Made by a program: the position numbers and the translations under genes | DNA from: Thalassomonas actiniarum | Lineage (GTDB): Bacteria; Pseudomonadota; Gammaproteobacteria; Enterobacterales; Alteromonadaceae | Direction of reading: 5' to 3' | Assembly (NCBI RefSeq): GCF_000948975.2 | Contig: NZ_CP059735.1 | Span: 3,100,001 to 3,164,000, forward strand | DNA: 64,000 nt | Part shown: in pieces, positions 36,640 to 45,340 of the stretch | How the letters are laid out: the number at the start of each line of letters is the position of its first letter | How positions within the stretch are numbered: position 1 is the stretch's first letter | Notes under the pieces: generated by a model | The model's input: the letters and a program-made list of their open reading frames with translations, nothing else | Database searches by the model: none | What the model was told of the DNA's origin: nothing

Positions 36640-37344
36640 TCAGTCTTGCTGCTGCCTTTGCCGATGTTTTGCCCGGGAAATCTCCAAGGCCAGCGCCGGT
36701 AATAAATGCCGGTGGCGTTTATGAATATAATGATAGAGCTTATGCTGAAACAGAGGTGGCAGGTGAATAACAAAGTCATCCCGGGCACGAGTTTGCTGTA
36801 TTTTTCTGACAGCACCCAGGGATAAAATGGCGTAATCTACCAGGCCGTTATCGAGTAACTTTATCACTTGATTTATATTGTTTTCATATAAGACATTATG
36901 CTCTTGAAAATAATTTTCCGCGGCTTTCATGCCCCTTTGCGAGCCTAAGCTATAGCCGGTTAAATCTGCCTTGGTTTTAATCTCGGGCAAGGGGGCAATG
37001 CTCAGGGCGATGATGCTTAATTCAACCAGCGGCGGTTCCACCTTGATTAAATTAGGATACTGGCGGGAGATATTGTCTATCCGGCATAACTCGGCGTCCG
37101 TTTTTCCGGAATTGGCGGCAAATAATGCCCGCCTGCCGGGAAATTCGACGATTGCCGGGGTGATGCCTAATCCCTGGTATGCCTGCACCAGAATATCTTC
37201 ACATATTTGTATCGATGCGACATTTTCATGCCTGCTGATCAAAAAATCTCCGCCCCGGGCTGAGGTAACCACAACTGTTGCAGTTAAAAGCGCAAGAGAG
37301 ACCGAGCGGACACAGGCAAATAAAAATGATGTCAATTGCAACAA
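36640..37344 (-). CDS. periplasmic solute-binding-like protein, intact tandem copy
   Basis: About 234 residues with a signal peptide ending near TSARGGDF. The VEFPGRRALFAANSGKTDAELCRI segment, GSQRGMKAAENYF and a conserved C-terminal PLFQHKLYHYIHKRH region mark it as an orphan SBP_bac_3-type protein. No ATG is available near the N-terminus, so a TTG at 37344 (or four codons later) must serve. The next gene upstream is a damaged duplicate. Ligand unknown. Confidence 0.65.
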   Translation of the reverse strand: MLQLTSFLFACVRSVSLALLTATVVVTSARGGDFLISRHENVASIQICEDILVQAYQGLGITPAIVEFPGRRALFAANSGKTDAELCRIDNISRQYPNLIKVEPPLVELSIIALSIAPLPEIKTKADLTGYSLGSQRGMKAAENYFQEHNVLYENNINQVIKLLDNGLVDYAILSLGAVRKIQQTRARDDFVIHLPPLFQHKLYHYIHKRHRHLLPALALEISRAKHRQRQQQD

Positions 37345-37394
37345 GGCCGTTGTCTCAATTTTAACGGGCAGAGGTGATTATAAGTATAACGGTA

Positions 37395-38008
37395 TTATTC
37401 CTGTTGTTGCCGGTATTGTATCCGGGAGATCTCAAAGGCTAATGCTGCAAGCAAATGCTGATGGCGCTTGTGAATATAATGATAGAGTTTAGGTTGAAAG
37501 AGCGGTGGCCGGTGAATGAAAAAGTCTTTGCGGTAATTTGCCCGCTGGTGACATAGTGGTTAAAACCTTGCCGAAAATAATTTTCCGCCGCCTTCATGCC
37601 TTTTTGCGATCCCCGTTTATATGCTTTCAGATCGGCCATTGTTTTGATCGGCGGTAACGCCGTGATGCTCAGTGCTACTATGGTTAATTGCTGCAGGGCG
37701 GGTTCTACTTTGATTAAGTTGGGATATTGCTGTGAAATATTATCAACCCGGCATAATTCGGCATCAGTCTTACCTGCATTAGAGGCAAGCAGCGCCCGCC
37801 TGCCGGGAAACTCTACCATCACAGCATTTATTCTCAGTGCCAGGCAGGCGGGTATGATTATTTTCGCGCATAATTCTACGGTCCGGGCATTTGTCGGTTT
37901 GCTGATTAAGAAGTCTCCGCCCCATGCGTTAACCGGCATTAGTGTGATCAACAGCGCACTAAAGTAAGATCGGGCAGATGAAAGTAGACGTGATTCAGGT
38001 CGCTGCAA
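37395..38008 (-). pseudogene. second tandem binding-like gene, internal deletion and frameshift
   Basis: The first 150 codons closely follow the intact neighbour at 36640-37344 (GGDFLIS, VEFPGRRALLASNAGKTDAELCRVDNI, SQKGMKAAENYF). About 40 codons present in the neighbour are then missing and the frame shifts: the original frame runs on to a stop at 37439, while the true C-terminus (RPPLFQPKLYHYIHKRHQHLLAA) continues in another frame to TAA at 37395-37397. The product would lack part of lobe two, so it is probably non-functional. A clear case of tandem duplication followed by decay. Confidence 0.8.
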
Positions 38009-38276
38009 AACAGGCTGCTCGATTTTACATCTGCGGATTTGCCTTTAAGTATAAGGTTATTTCTGCTCTGTCCGAGGGAGTTAAGCTTTACTGCTAGCCT
38101 GATTTAGTGATGCCAGCCTGCACTAAAATCATCTTGCCGGTTTTTTTCTGTAAAAGTGTTCAATATTCTACGGCTTTTTTCGTACTTTAAACTATCCTAA
38201 CTAGTTACTTAAAAATACTTTAGGGTTTGAACAATTTTTCCTTACTTTTTTATTCGCCAGTGCAGAGGGTAACTCT

Positions 38277-39710
38277 ATGCATAATATAGAAAGGATAAGA
38301 GCGGTATTCATTTATGCCAGGATATGCGTGATCGCTTTTATACTGATCGGCTGCAAAGCCGGCGATGGCACTGGATTGGACGCCAATGGCCAGCCACTTG
38401 TCGAAGATGATCCAGAGCCGGTGATAGGCTTGTTTGTACAAATCCAGGACGATATTTTTACCGCACGTTGTATTGCCTGCCATATCGGCGCCCAGGCTCC
38501 CCAGGGGCTGGATCTTTCTGAAGGTAATGCCTATGGCAATATCGTCGGCGTTGCCAGCAATCAACAGCCGACGCTGAATTTGATCGAACCGGGGGAGCCC
38601 GAGTTCAGTTACCTGGTGAAAAAAATTCGTGGCGATGAAGACATTTCCGGCGGGCAAATGCCCCTTAGCGGTCCGCCATTTCTCGACGACAGTCAAATCC
38701 AGCTGGTGATTGACTGGGTGAATGACGGTGCTCCGCCGCCACAAACGGCAACGCCGGCTGAATTTGTTGCCGAGCTCAGTGATTTTAGTGCTTATGGCAG
38801 CTGGTCGGCGATAGATTACTCCATAGGCGCCACCAATAGTGCCCTTGGCGGCGCCCATCAGGCACAAGATGATAATTACTCGCGCCGGGTATATGCCAAT
38901 GCGCTGGCGCTGACGGCAACCGACAGCTATCCCAACGGGGCTATTTTTGTTAAGGAAGTCACCAGCTGGCAAAACGGGGAGAGAGAATTCTCCGCTGCCG
39001 GCGGCCTGCTGGCCATGGTAAAGCGGGGAAGTGATTTTAATCCCGGCAATGGTGGTTGGGAATGGTTTGAACTTAATCCTGATCTGTCTGAAATTGTTGG
39101 CAGGGGAGCCAATTTGATGGATGACGGTTGTAATACCTGCCATTCGCTGGCTGACTCGCAAAGCGGCGGCGGGGATTACGTCTTTGAGCACCCGAGTGAA
39201 TATCAGGCGGATAACAGCGACTTTGCCGATTTTCGCAGCTGGAGCCAGATTGAAGAGCGCTCGGATCAAAACCCCTTACTCGGAGGCATGGCCCACGGCG
39301 GCGACAACCCCGACTCGACCCGGCGGATCTTCAAGAAACAGCTATATGCCAACCCAGATACTCAGGAACAGGGTTACCCGATAGGCACCATCTTGGTTAA
39401 AGAGGTCGAGCAGGAGGGCAGTATTGTTGAGATCACTGCCATGGTGAAGCGGGGCGGCGATTTCAGTCCGGATCATCAGGACTGGGAGTGGTTTATGTTA
39501 GATCCGGACTCGCTGGAGATCATGGTTGACGATAATGGCGATGAAACCCGTGGCGCCAATCTAATGGACGGTATGTGTGCCAGCTGTCACAGCCAGGCCA
39601 ATCCCGACAGTGGCTATGGCACGGATTACGTTTTCCACCATGAAAATGATCCTTTCAACTTTGCAGATATGGCGATTTTCACCCAGATCAGAGCGATGAT
39701 AAAAAATTAG
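38277..39710 (+). CDS. three-heme lipoprotein with cytochrome P460-like repeats
   Basis: 477 residues. A lipobox-like Cys26 follows a hydrophobic segment. Three heme c motifs are present: CIACH (65-69) in an N-terminal cytochrome-c-like domain, CNTCH (285-289) and CASCH (434-438). The two later motifs each end a repeat of about 130 residues, with shared blocks 'R-x-Y-A-N', 'Y-P-x-G-x-x-x-V-K-E-V', 'A-M-V-K-R-G-x-D-F' and 'W-E-W-F', the pattern of cytochrome P460-like domains. It is probably an outer-membrane- or periplasm-anchored electron carrier or heme enzyme. The porin-like gene downstream suggests joint function. Substrate unknown. Confidence 0.75.
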   Translation: MHNIERIRAVFIYARICVIAFILIGCKAGDGTGLDANGQPLVEDDPEPVIGLFVQIQDDIFTARCIACHIGAQAPQGLDLSEGNAYGNIVGVASNQQPTLNLIEPGEPEFSYLVKKIRGDEDISGGQMPLSGPPFLDDSQIQLVIDWVNDGAPPPQTATPAEFVAELSDFSAYGSWSAIDYSIGATNSALGGAHQAQDDNYSRRVYANALALTATDSYPNGAIFVKEVTSWQNGEREFSAAGGLLAMVKRGSDFNPGNGGWEWFELNPDLSEIVGRGANLMDDGCNTCHSLADSQSGGGDYVFEHPSEYQADNSDFADFRSWSQIEERSDQNPLLGGMAHGGDNPDSTRRIFKKQLYANPDTQEQGYPIGTILVKEVEQEGSIVEITAMVKRGGDFSPDHQDWEWFMLDPDSLEIMVDDNGDETRGANLMDGMCASCHSQANPDSGYGTDYVFHHENDPFNFADMAIFTQIRAMIKN

Positions 39711-39801
39711 CATCCCGGGAGGCGGGCTAAGCAGCCTGCCTGATGCCTTTATCATATCATTGCTATTAAAAATGCGATTAATTTGAGCACTAGGATTTTT
39801 T

Positions 39802-40932
39802 ATGAACATTCACATTACAGTGTTAGCACTTCGCCCTAAGGTGGCGATCTGGCTGATTTTTGCCTGCCTGTTATCTTTACAGCTGGCAGCAGAGCCCTAT
39901 TTTGCGGTCAGAGAAGGATTAAAATGCTCGGCCTGCCATACCAATATCACCGGCGGAGGGCAGAGAACGGACTTTGGCTTTGTTTATCCGCAAACCCTGT
40001 TGCCTGGGGGCAAGAGTACTTTCTCCCCTAAACTCAATGAGCATTTGCTGATCGGCGGTAATATCCGCAGCCGCTACGGCTATACCCGTTTTGATGAAGC
40101 CGATGCGGTTGAAGGGGCAAGCACTGAGCCGGTTGATTTTGACAATACCAGCAGCTTTGAGGTTACCAACGGCACCTTGTATATCGGGGCGCAATTTACG
40201 CCGGATCTGTTGTTTTATCTGGATCAGCAGGTGGCGCCTGAAGGCGGCAGGACCCGGGAAGCGGCGGTGATCTGGAAAAACCTCAGTGGCGGCAGTTATA
40301 TCAAGGCGGGGAAATTTTTCCTGCCTTATGGCCTCAGGCTTGAAGATGACGGCGCTTTTATCCGTGAAGTCACCGGCTTTAATTTTGATAATTCCGATAT
40401 CGGCCTGGAAGTGGGTATAGAGCCGGGGGATTTCTCTTTTAGCCTCGGCGTGACCAACGGCACCCAGGGTAGCGGGGAGAATAATAAGGATAAGCAGCTT
40501 TCCTTTGTCGGTTCCTATATACAGCGAAGTTACCGGCTTGGTGTCTCATATTCTACGAATGAAGCGCCGAACCGTCAGAAGAGTACCTCTTATAATATTT
40601 TTGCCGGCGTTAACTGGCAGGATTTTACCTTGCTGGGGGAAGTGGACTGGATTGAAAATGAAAACGGCGATCAGCAAACCGATATGATAGCAACCTTGTT
40701 TGAAGTCAATTATCTGCTGAACAAGAAAACGAATTTGAAGTTTACTTATGAGTACCTGGATCCCGATGATGATATCGATGAGAATGAGCGGGTGCGCGGC
40801 TCTGTGGTGGGGGAGTATTTCCTGAACCGTTTTTCCCAGTTACGCACCGGAATTCGGATTTACGATGCCATTCCGCAAAACTCCTTGTGGAATCAGGACA
40901 GGTTTTTCCTGGAGCTGCATCTGTTTTATTGA
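39802..40932 (+). CDS. outer-membrane beta-barrel protein with N-terminal heme motif
   Basis: 376 residues with a signal peptide ending near LQLAA. Immediately after it, a CSACH motif (42-46) lies in EPYFAVREGLKCSACHTNITGGG, then alternating beta strands run to a terminal aromatic residue (LHLFY), as expected for a porin-like barrel. A heme c site at the barrel entrance resembles porin-cytochrome conduits, though it could also be a cysteine pair without heme. It lies 91 bp downstream of the three-heme lipoprotein and is probably co-expressed. Function is inference. Confidence 0.7.
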   Translation: MNIHITVLALRPKVAIWLIFACLLSLQLAAEPYFAVREGLKCSACHTNITGGGQRTDFGFVYPQTLLPGGKSTFSPKLNEHLLIGGNIRSRYGYTRFDEADAVEGASTEPVDFDNTSSFEVTNGTLYIGAQFTPDLLFYLDQQVAPEGGRTREAAVIWKNLSGGSYIKAGKFFLPYGLRLEDDGAFIREVTGFNFDNSDIGLEVGIEPGDFSFSLGVTNGTQGSGENNKDKQLSFVGSYIQRSYRLGVSYSTNEAPNRQKSTSYNIFAGVNWQDFTLLGEVDWIENENGDQQTDMIATLFEVNYLLNKKTNLKFTYEYLDPDDDIDENERVRGSVVGEYFLNRFSQLRTGIRIYDAIPQNSLWNQDRFFLELHLFY

Positions 40933-40972
40933 TGTTTACTTAAAGGCGAGCAGCTTATTTATCTGATAAATA

Positions 40973-40998
40973 ATGCCCCAAAGAGTGCTTTGGGGCAT
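40973..40998. terminator. hairpin between porin-like gene and methyltransferase-like gene
   Basis: ATGCCCCAAAG and CTTTGGGGCAT form a perfect 11-bp stem with a four-base loop between two convergent genes. T-runs are short, but position and stability fit a shared terminator. Confidence 0.65.
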
Positions 40999-41017
40999 CT
41001 GCTTAGTTCAAACGCGA

Positions 41018-41767
41018 TTACTCAGGTTTTTTAAATAAGAAAGTAAAGCGGTCGGTATTACCGGTCACGGATTTGCGGCCAACTTCATAGCGTAATTCAT
41101 CATCCGGGCGATAGTGCAGTGTGGAATAGTCGACAAATTCAAACCCTGCAGCCTGTATTTCTTTGATTGCCAATACCGGATCAAAGCGGCGGCCATTTTC
41201 ATTGTCGTTACTCTGCATATGGCGGCGGGTATGGTCAACAACTCCATAGATGCCACCGGGTTTTAATGATTCAAAAACAGACTCATTGAGCTGAGTACGG
41301 GTTTTAAGCGTCAGGTTATGGTAGTTCCTGAAGGTTAATACCGCATCGAGATCTTTAACATTAAGCTCTGTACTGGTGAGATCATAAAGCTCTTCGCTTT
41401 CGTTATATTTAAACTCGCTGCTTTTGGCGAGTAATTTCACTTTATTCAGTGCTTCTTCGCTCTCTAACGATTTTTCGATGCGGCTTGTGCCCAGCGCGAG
41501 ATAAAGCTGGCCGTTATCACGTAAAGCGGGGGCCAGTAACTTGGTATACCAGCCGCGGCCCGGGATCAGTTCCAGTACCTTCATATCGTCCTGGATACCA
41601 AAGAACTCCAGGGTTTGAACCGGTTTACGGTTTCTGTCGCGCTCTTTTTCTTTTTCGCTGCGCAGTTCAGACTTTAATGCCTGTTTGATCTTATCGGAAA
41701 AATCATCCGCCATGGCCGGGGTTGTTAAGGTAGCGGCGAGTAACAGGGCGGAAATCGGTTTGAGCAT
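41018..41767 (-). CDS. exported methyltransferase-like protein (COG4798 type)
   Basis: 249 residues with a clear signal peptide (cleavage near AMADD). The rest resembles a class I SAM methyltransferase: VLELIPGRGWYTKLLAP in place of the SAM-binding loop, then a LDAVLTFRNYHNL segment and a LKPGGIYGVVDH strand. A secreted methyltransferase fold is odd because SAM is cytoplasmic, but this exported family is widespread in proteobacteria and its function is unknown. Start ATG at 41767. Confidence 0.8.
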   Translation of the reverse strand: MLKPISALLLAATLTTPAMADDFSDKIKQALKSELRSEKEKERDRNRKPVQTLEFFGIQDDMKVLELIPGRGWYTKLLAPALRDNGQLYLALGTSRIEKSLESEEALNKVKLLAKSSEFKYNESEELYDLTSTELNVKDLDAVLTFRNYHNLTLKTRTQLNESVFESLKPGGIYGVVDHTRRHMQSNDNENGRRFDPVLAIKEIQAAGFEFVDYSTLHYRPDDELRYEVGRKSVTGNTDRFTFLFKKPE

Positions 41768-42220
41768 ATTTATTCTCCAAATTGTTGTTATTGGCTTTTA
41801 TGGAACCAGATCATTATTCATGGTTGCTAACAAAAAGACATCATCAAGGGGGCGATATTTTCAAATTAAGGGTTACAAAATATGTCGCATAAGCTGATTT
41901 GCTGCTGTGTCTTTTTAATGGCCTCATCTTCCTCAAAGGCAGGACCGGGCTTAAAGGCTTTTCATTTCCACCTGATATTAGTTCGGGCTTTTATTGGCCG
42001 TTACAGCTCAGGGCATAAGACTTGTGACCGCAGCGCAGGCCCGATATTGCTTGCTTTACAAGCTAGCGTACTCGACAGGGTTGTGCTATTGCCACCATGG
42101 TGTGCTGCCGGGTTTCAGATGAGAAAGAAGGGCAAAATGATCGCCATGTTATTAATACTTGGAAGTGTCCACTCTGTGCCGGCAACAGAGAAAAATATTT
42201 TTCACGGCCGATAAAAAAAG
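41768..42220. other. intergenic region, no supported gene
   Basis: About 450 bases. A plus-strand frame at 41882-42214 (110 codons) exists, but it lacks a ribosome site and recognisable features, so I do not call it. No repeat or RNA gene is seen until the terminator at 42213. Confidence 0.4.
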
Positions 42221-42238
42221 CGCCTTAAGCGCTTTTGA
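42213..42238 (-). terminator. terminator of the small secreted-protein gene
   Basis: On the minus strand AAAAGCGCTTAAGGCGCTTTTTTT: a near-palindromic stem followed by a T-run, about 24 bases after the stop of the 75-residue gene. Confidence 0.8.
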
Positions 42239-42261
42239 TATGAAGGGAAAAATCCAGAAGA

Positions 42262-42489
42262 TTAACCTTTTGAAATTAATACCGGGTAGCGGCAGCCATC
42301 TGCGCCGACACGCCACTCATAGACATAACCTGGAATTAAAAAGTAATTCGGGCAATTTTTTATTGCGGCCAATTGAACAGGTACATCTACAGTGTTGTTT
42401 GCGGCGGCAACAGGGGCTTCAATAGCATTTGCTGAAGAGACAAATAAACCTGCGGATAAAACGGACAAAATTGCTTTTTTAATAATCAT
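42262..42489 (-). CDS. small secreted protein, 75 aa
   Basis: A signal peptide (MIIKKAILSVLSAGLFVSSANA) is followed by about 52 residues with two cysteines (KNCPNYF and ADGCRYPV), which could form a disulfide. The start is supported by AAGGAAG seven bases upstream and the gene ends in a good terminator, so it is a complete unit. I recognise no function. Confidence 0.75.
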   Translation of the reverse strand: MIIKKAILSVLSAGLFVSSANAIEAPVAAANNTVDVPVQLAAIKNCPNYFLIPGYVYEWRVGADGCRYPVLISKG

Positions 42490-42821
42490 TTAAATCTTCC
42501 TTTATAATTTAAAATGTAAAACTATTTTTACGACTTTTCATGATGTTGCGGCAAAAACATGTCGCCATCTGAAAGTGCCGTTAACATACAGGATGTTAAA
42601 TGATTTAACAATGATGTTTACAAAATGTAACAAGTTTGTTTCTTTGTGTGTCTTCGCTAATAAACGTTTCCAGCTTGCTTTGCTAATGCCGGCATTTATA
42701 GATTGGTCCGGTAATCCGCCTCATTTGCCTTTGAATTGAAAAAGCACTGTTTAGCCTTGTATTTTTCCACTGAGATCCCAAAGTTAACCCCGAAGGGATT
42801 TAAAAACATAAGGGAGCTATT
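42490..42821. promoter_or_regulatory. divergent promoter region with a small palindrome
   Basis: About 330 bases between the small secreted-protein gene (minus) and the GST gene (plus). It is AT-rich and holds TTAACAT-N5-ATGTTAA (42581-42599), an operator-like palindrome. No gene is seen. Confidence 0.4.
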
Positions 42822-43433
42822 ATGAATAAAATGACATTAACCTATTTTGACATTGACGGCGGACGGGCCGAGCCGATAAGACTCGCGATGCACACTGGTG
42901 GTATTGAATTTGTCGATGAACGCTTTGGTTTCAGTGAATTTCCCAGCGTACGAGAAAAAACACCGCTACGCCAGGTGCCGGTGCTGATGTTAAATGAGCG
43001 GCAAGTAACCCAGTCCAACAGTATTCTCCGTTATGTTGGCAAACAAGCGGATTTATACCCACAAGATGATTTTCAGGCGTTGTTGTGCGATGAAGTTTTA
43101 GATGCTATCGAAGATGCCACCCATAAACTGGTTGCAACCTTCGGCTTATCGGGGGAAGAATTAAAAACTGCGCGTCAGAGCCTGGTTGCCGGGCCATTAA
43201 AACAGTATCTGCAATGGGCACAAGCAAAACTCGAACAAGGCGGGGGAGATTATTTTATTGAAAACCGCCTGAGCATAGCCGATTTAAAAGTGTTTGTCTG
43301 GACCCGGGCATTAAGTGCCGGTCATTTAGATTTTATCCCTACGGATCTGGTGGAAAGCTGTGCGCCGAAATTACACCGGCACATGAAGTTTATTGCCGCC
43401 CTGGCGCCTGTTAGCCAATATTATCAAAAATAG
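42822..43433 (+). CDS. glutathione S-transferase family protein (Sigma-like)
   Basis: 203 residues. The thioredoxin-like N-domain has the Tyr-containing start LTYFDIDGGRAEPIRLA, the RQVPVLMLNERQVTQSNSILRYVG segment (cis-Pro and the Gln-Ser glutathione-binding pair), followed by an all-helical C-domain with the LSIADLKVF core motif. This pattern is that of Sigma/prostaglandin-D-synthase-like GSTs. It conjugates glutathione to electrophiles; the substrate is unknown. AGGGAGCT lies upstream of the ATG at 42822. Confidence 0.9.
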   Translation: MNKMTLTYFDIDGGRAEPIRLAMHTGGIEFVDERFGFSEFPSVREKTPLRQVPVLMLNERQVTQSNSILRYVGKQADLYPQDDFQALLCDEVLDAIEDATHKLVATFGLSGEELKTARQSLVAGPLKQYLQWAQAKLEQGGGDYFIENRLSIADLKVFVWTRALSAGHLDFIPTDLVESCAPKLHRHMKFIAALAPVSQYYQK

Positions 43434-43444
43434 CACGCTTGATG

Positions 43445-43480
43445 TGGCGCTATCATCATTAACTTGGTGACAGCGCCTGA
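43445..43480 (+). terminator. hairpin terminator after the GST gene
   Basis: GGCGCT and AGCGCC form the closing stem of a longer imperfect hairpin, followed by TGATTTTTCTC. It lies between convergent GST and pepE genes. Confidence 0.6.
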
Positions 43481-43507
43481 TTTTTCTCACTAAAGTGAGA
43501 TGAGGAT

Positions 43508-44218
43508 TTAACCAAGCAGATGGGTTAAATCTGTGTCCGGGTTTATGTCTGACTTTTCTCCCCCCTGAAAAATAAAGCCGGGCTCAGGACCGATCAGGCT
43601 GAGTTTGCCTTGGCTGAACTTAAGCGCGGTACCTTCAACGATGGCAACAATCGGGGTTTGCTTGTCTACCACCATAAATTCTGCCAGGCGTTGTGAGCGG
43701 GTTTCACCGTTATGGCCCGGAGGATTGTAATCGGTAAAGTGCGGGTTTAACTGGAAGTTAACCAGGTTAAGGGCATTAAAACTCGGCGGTTCAATGATCG
43801 GCATATCATTGGTGGTGCGTATGCTTAACCCGGCAACATTAGAGCCGGCGCTCCAGCCGATATAAGGCATGCCAGAGCTGACTTTTTCGCGGATCACCTC
43901 CAGCAATTCATGCTGGTATAACTGATGCAGTAAATGAAAGGTATTGCCGCCGCCGACGGCTATTGCTTGTGCTGATTTTACCGCATCGGCAGCATTGTCA
44001 TAGCTATGTATGCCGGTCACTTTAATATCCAGGTCGGCGAGGGCGGTTTGCACCATCTCGGTATATTCATCGTAATTGATGGTGATGCCGGCATAAGGGA
44101 TGAACAATAATTCTTTTATATCGCCAAGATGTTCTTTGATCATCTCTTTGGCATGGCTCAGATAATCGGTTTGTTTTGCTCTTGAACTGCTCAGCAGTAA
44201 TAAATGGGCATTTGTCAT
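43508..44218 (-). CDS. pepE: dipeptidase E (alpha-aspartyl dipeptidase)
   Basis: 236 residues from the ATG at 44218 (MTNAHLLLLSSSR); the E. coli enzyme has 229. A cytoplasmic serine peptidase of family S51 that cleaves Asp-Xaa dipeptides. The nucleophile Ser is in GWSAGSN, and the preceding AVGGGNTFHLLHQL segment is characteristic. The last part (FNALNLVNFQLNPHF) also matches the family. An upstream in-frame start at 44251 would add 11 residues without benefit. Confidence 0.93.
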   Translation of the reverse strand: MTNAHLLLLSSSRAKQTDYLSHAKEMIKEHLGDIKELLFIPYAGITINYDEYTEMVQTALADLDIKVTGIHSYDNAADAVKSAQAIAVGGGNTFHLLHQLYQHELLEVIREKVSSGMPYIGWSAGSNVAGLSIRTTNDMPIIEPPSFNALNLVNFQLNPHFTDYNPPGHNGETRSQRLAEFMVVDKQTPIVAIVEGTALKFSQGKLSLIGPEPGFIFQGGEKSDINPDTDLTHLLG

Positions 44219-44362
44219 GTGTGGCTGTTGTCCTTGGCTTACTTTAAACAAAAAGTTTAAATAAAAGGTTTTTCGGCAAAAAACCGGGAGCAGGTATTTT
44301 GCCGCTACGATAAATAAAAGGATTTTAACAAAATATTGCGGTTAAACTCACCCGTTGTTTTA

Positions 44363-44779
44363 TTATTTTTGCAATTCACTCAGGCAGGCGGTGGCAATAA
44401 ACCCCGATCGTGTCTTGTAAGCCGGAGATTGGGCTACCTGGTGATCAATTTTTTTGATCAATAACTCCGGCAGGGTGACGTTAATTTTATGGCTTTTGCC
44501 CAGGTAAGGGGAGATGTCGATTTCTATGATGGCCCAAACAGCACCATTGCTTTGTGCCAACTGACCCGCCTGATTAACGTAGTAATCTATCGAACGGGGG
44601 GTTGGGATCGCTTCACCGTATTCTGCCAATATACTCATATGGCTTGCGATTGCCTGATCTATTTTTGTTAATCCTTCATCTATGGTTCTGGCTTTTGCCA
44701 GGCAACCGGGCAAATCGGGTACCGTGATCTGGTAGTGATCGGCGGTTAATTCTTTTTCTAACTTCACCGGATATTTCAT
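44363..44779 (-). CDS. HicB-family antitoxin-like regulator, orphan
   Basis: 138 residues from the ATG at 44779, which has AAGGGA upstream. The N-terminal half is the HicB partial RNase H fold (YQITVPDLPGCLAKARTIDEGLTKIDQAIASHM). The C-terminus has a ribbon-helix-helix (INVTLPELLIKKIDHQV, then RSGFIATACLSEL), so it can bind DNA. HicB normally neutralises the HicA mRNA-cleaving toxin, but no hicA is present on either side. The frame is open upstream through a 33-bp tandem repeat array to 44893, but that extension is not needed. Regulation by the array is likely (see repeat entry). Confidence 0.85.
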   Translation of the reverse strand: MKYPVKLEKELTADHYQITVPDLPGCLAKARTIDEGLTKIDQAIASHMSILAEYGEAIPTPRSIDYYVNQAGQLAQSNGAVWAIIEIDISPYLGKSHKINVTLPELLIKKIDHQVAQSPAYKTRSGFIATACLSELQK

Positions 44780-44833
44780 AAACACTTCCCTTAATGACAA
44801 TGAACATTGGCCTAAAAATGAACAGATTTCATT

Positions 44834-44966
44834 GTAACTCTTATAACTCCAATAGCAAGAGCTAAGATAACCCTGATAACTCTTGATTTTCACTTGCTGA
44901 TAACCCTGGTAACTCCCCGGTGCTTTCCCTCTGTAACTCCGGTAACTCTATTTTGGACCTTTGCTT
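44834..44966. repeat. four-copy 33-bp tandem repeat array upstream of hicB
   Basis: TAAC(T/C)C occurs as pairs nine bases apart at 44835/44844, 44868/44877, 44901/44910 and 44934/44943. Successive pairs are spaced exactly 33 bp, about three helical turns. The rest of each 33-bp unit is not conserved, so the eight half-sites are what is kept. On the minus strand, the direction of hicB, each half-site reads GRGTTA. The array ends about 55 bp before the hicB ATG. It is well suited to cooperative binding of a ribbon-helix-helix protein such as HicB itself. Confidence 0.85.
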
Positions 44967-45340
44967 TTGTTGGTGTGCACTTATTCACTTACTTGTTAGC
45001 TCAGACAAAAAAGAAGGATCTGTTTTTGATCCTTGCTTGAGATCACTGCAGGCGTGTGTCGATTGTTTTTCTAAAAACGCCGAATCTATTGGGGGGTTAC
45101 CGGAGTCTGTTTAAGTTGGTTTTTATCATTAAGCTTGCTTTTAGAGTCGAAGGATCCTTTGCCTGATTGAATGAAAGATCCCTTCTATCGATGTGGCGAT
45201 CCCGGGATTGATACGTTTTAACACCGGCTTCTTTTTTCGTTTCCCAGCTGTTATATTTTGTTTGTTTTTTATCGTCCGGGCTGTAACTTTTAATTCAACA
45301 GATATCGGGAAAGACGGCAAAATTTATTAAGGCAGGCTGA
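44950..45340. other. intergenic region between hicB array and NAT gene
   Basis: About 380 bases with no supported gene. A plus-strand frame (44920-45114) overlaps the repeat array and looks spurious. No hicA-like frame is found on either strand. Promoters for the divergent hicB and NAT genes probably lie here. Confidence 0.45.

Noticed and set aside
41882-42214. 110-codon plus-strand frame
   Set aside because: No Shine-Dalgarno, unusual composition rich in Leu/Cys/Ser without domain features; not enough support.
44834-44966. 33-bp repeats considered as a CRISPR array
   Set aside because: Only the paired six-base half-sites are conserved; there are no full repeats of 23-40 bp separated by spacers, and no cas genes.
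44920-45114. 64-codon plus-strand frame next to the 33-bp array
   Set aside because: Starts inside the repeat array and shows no HicA or other similarity.
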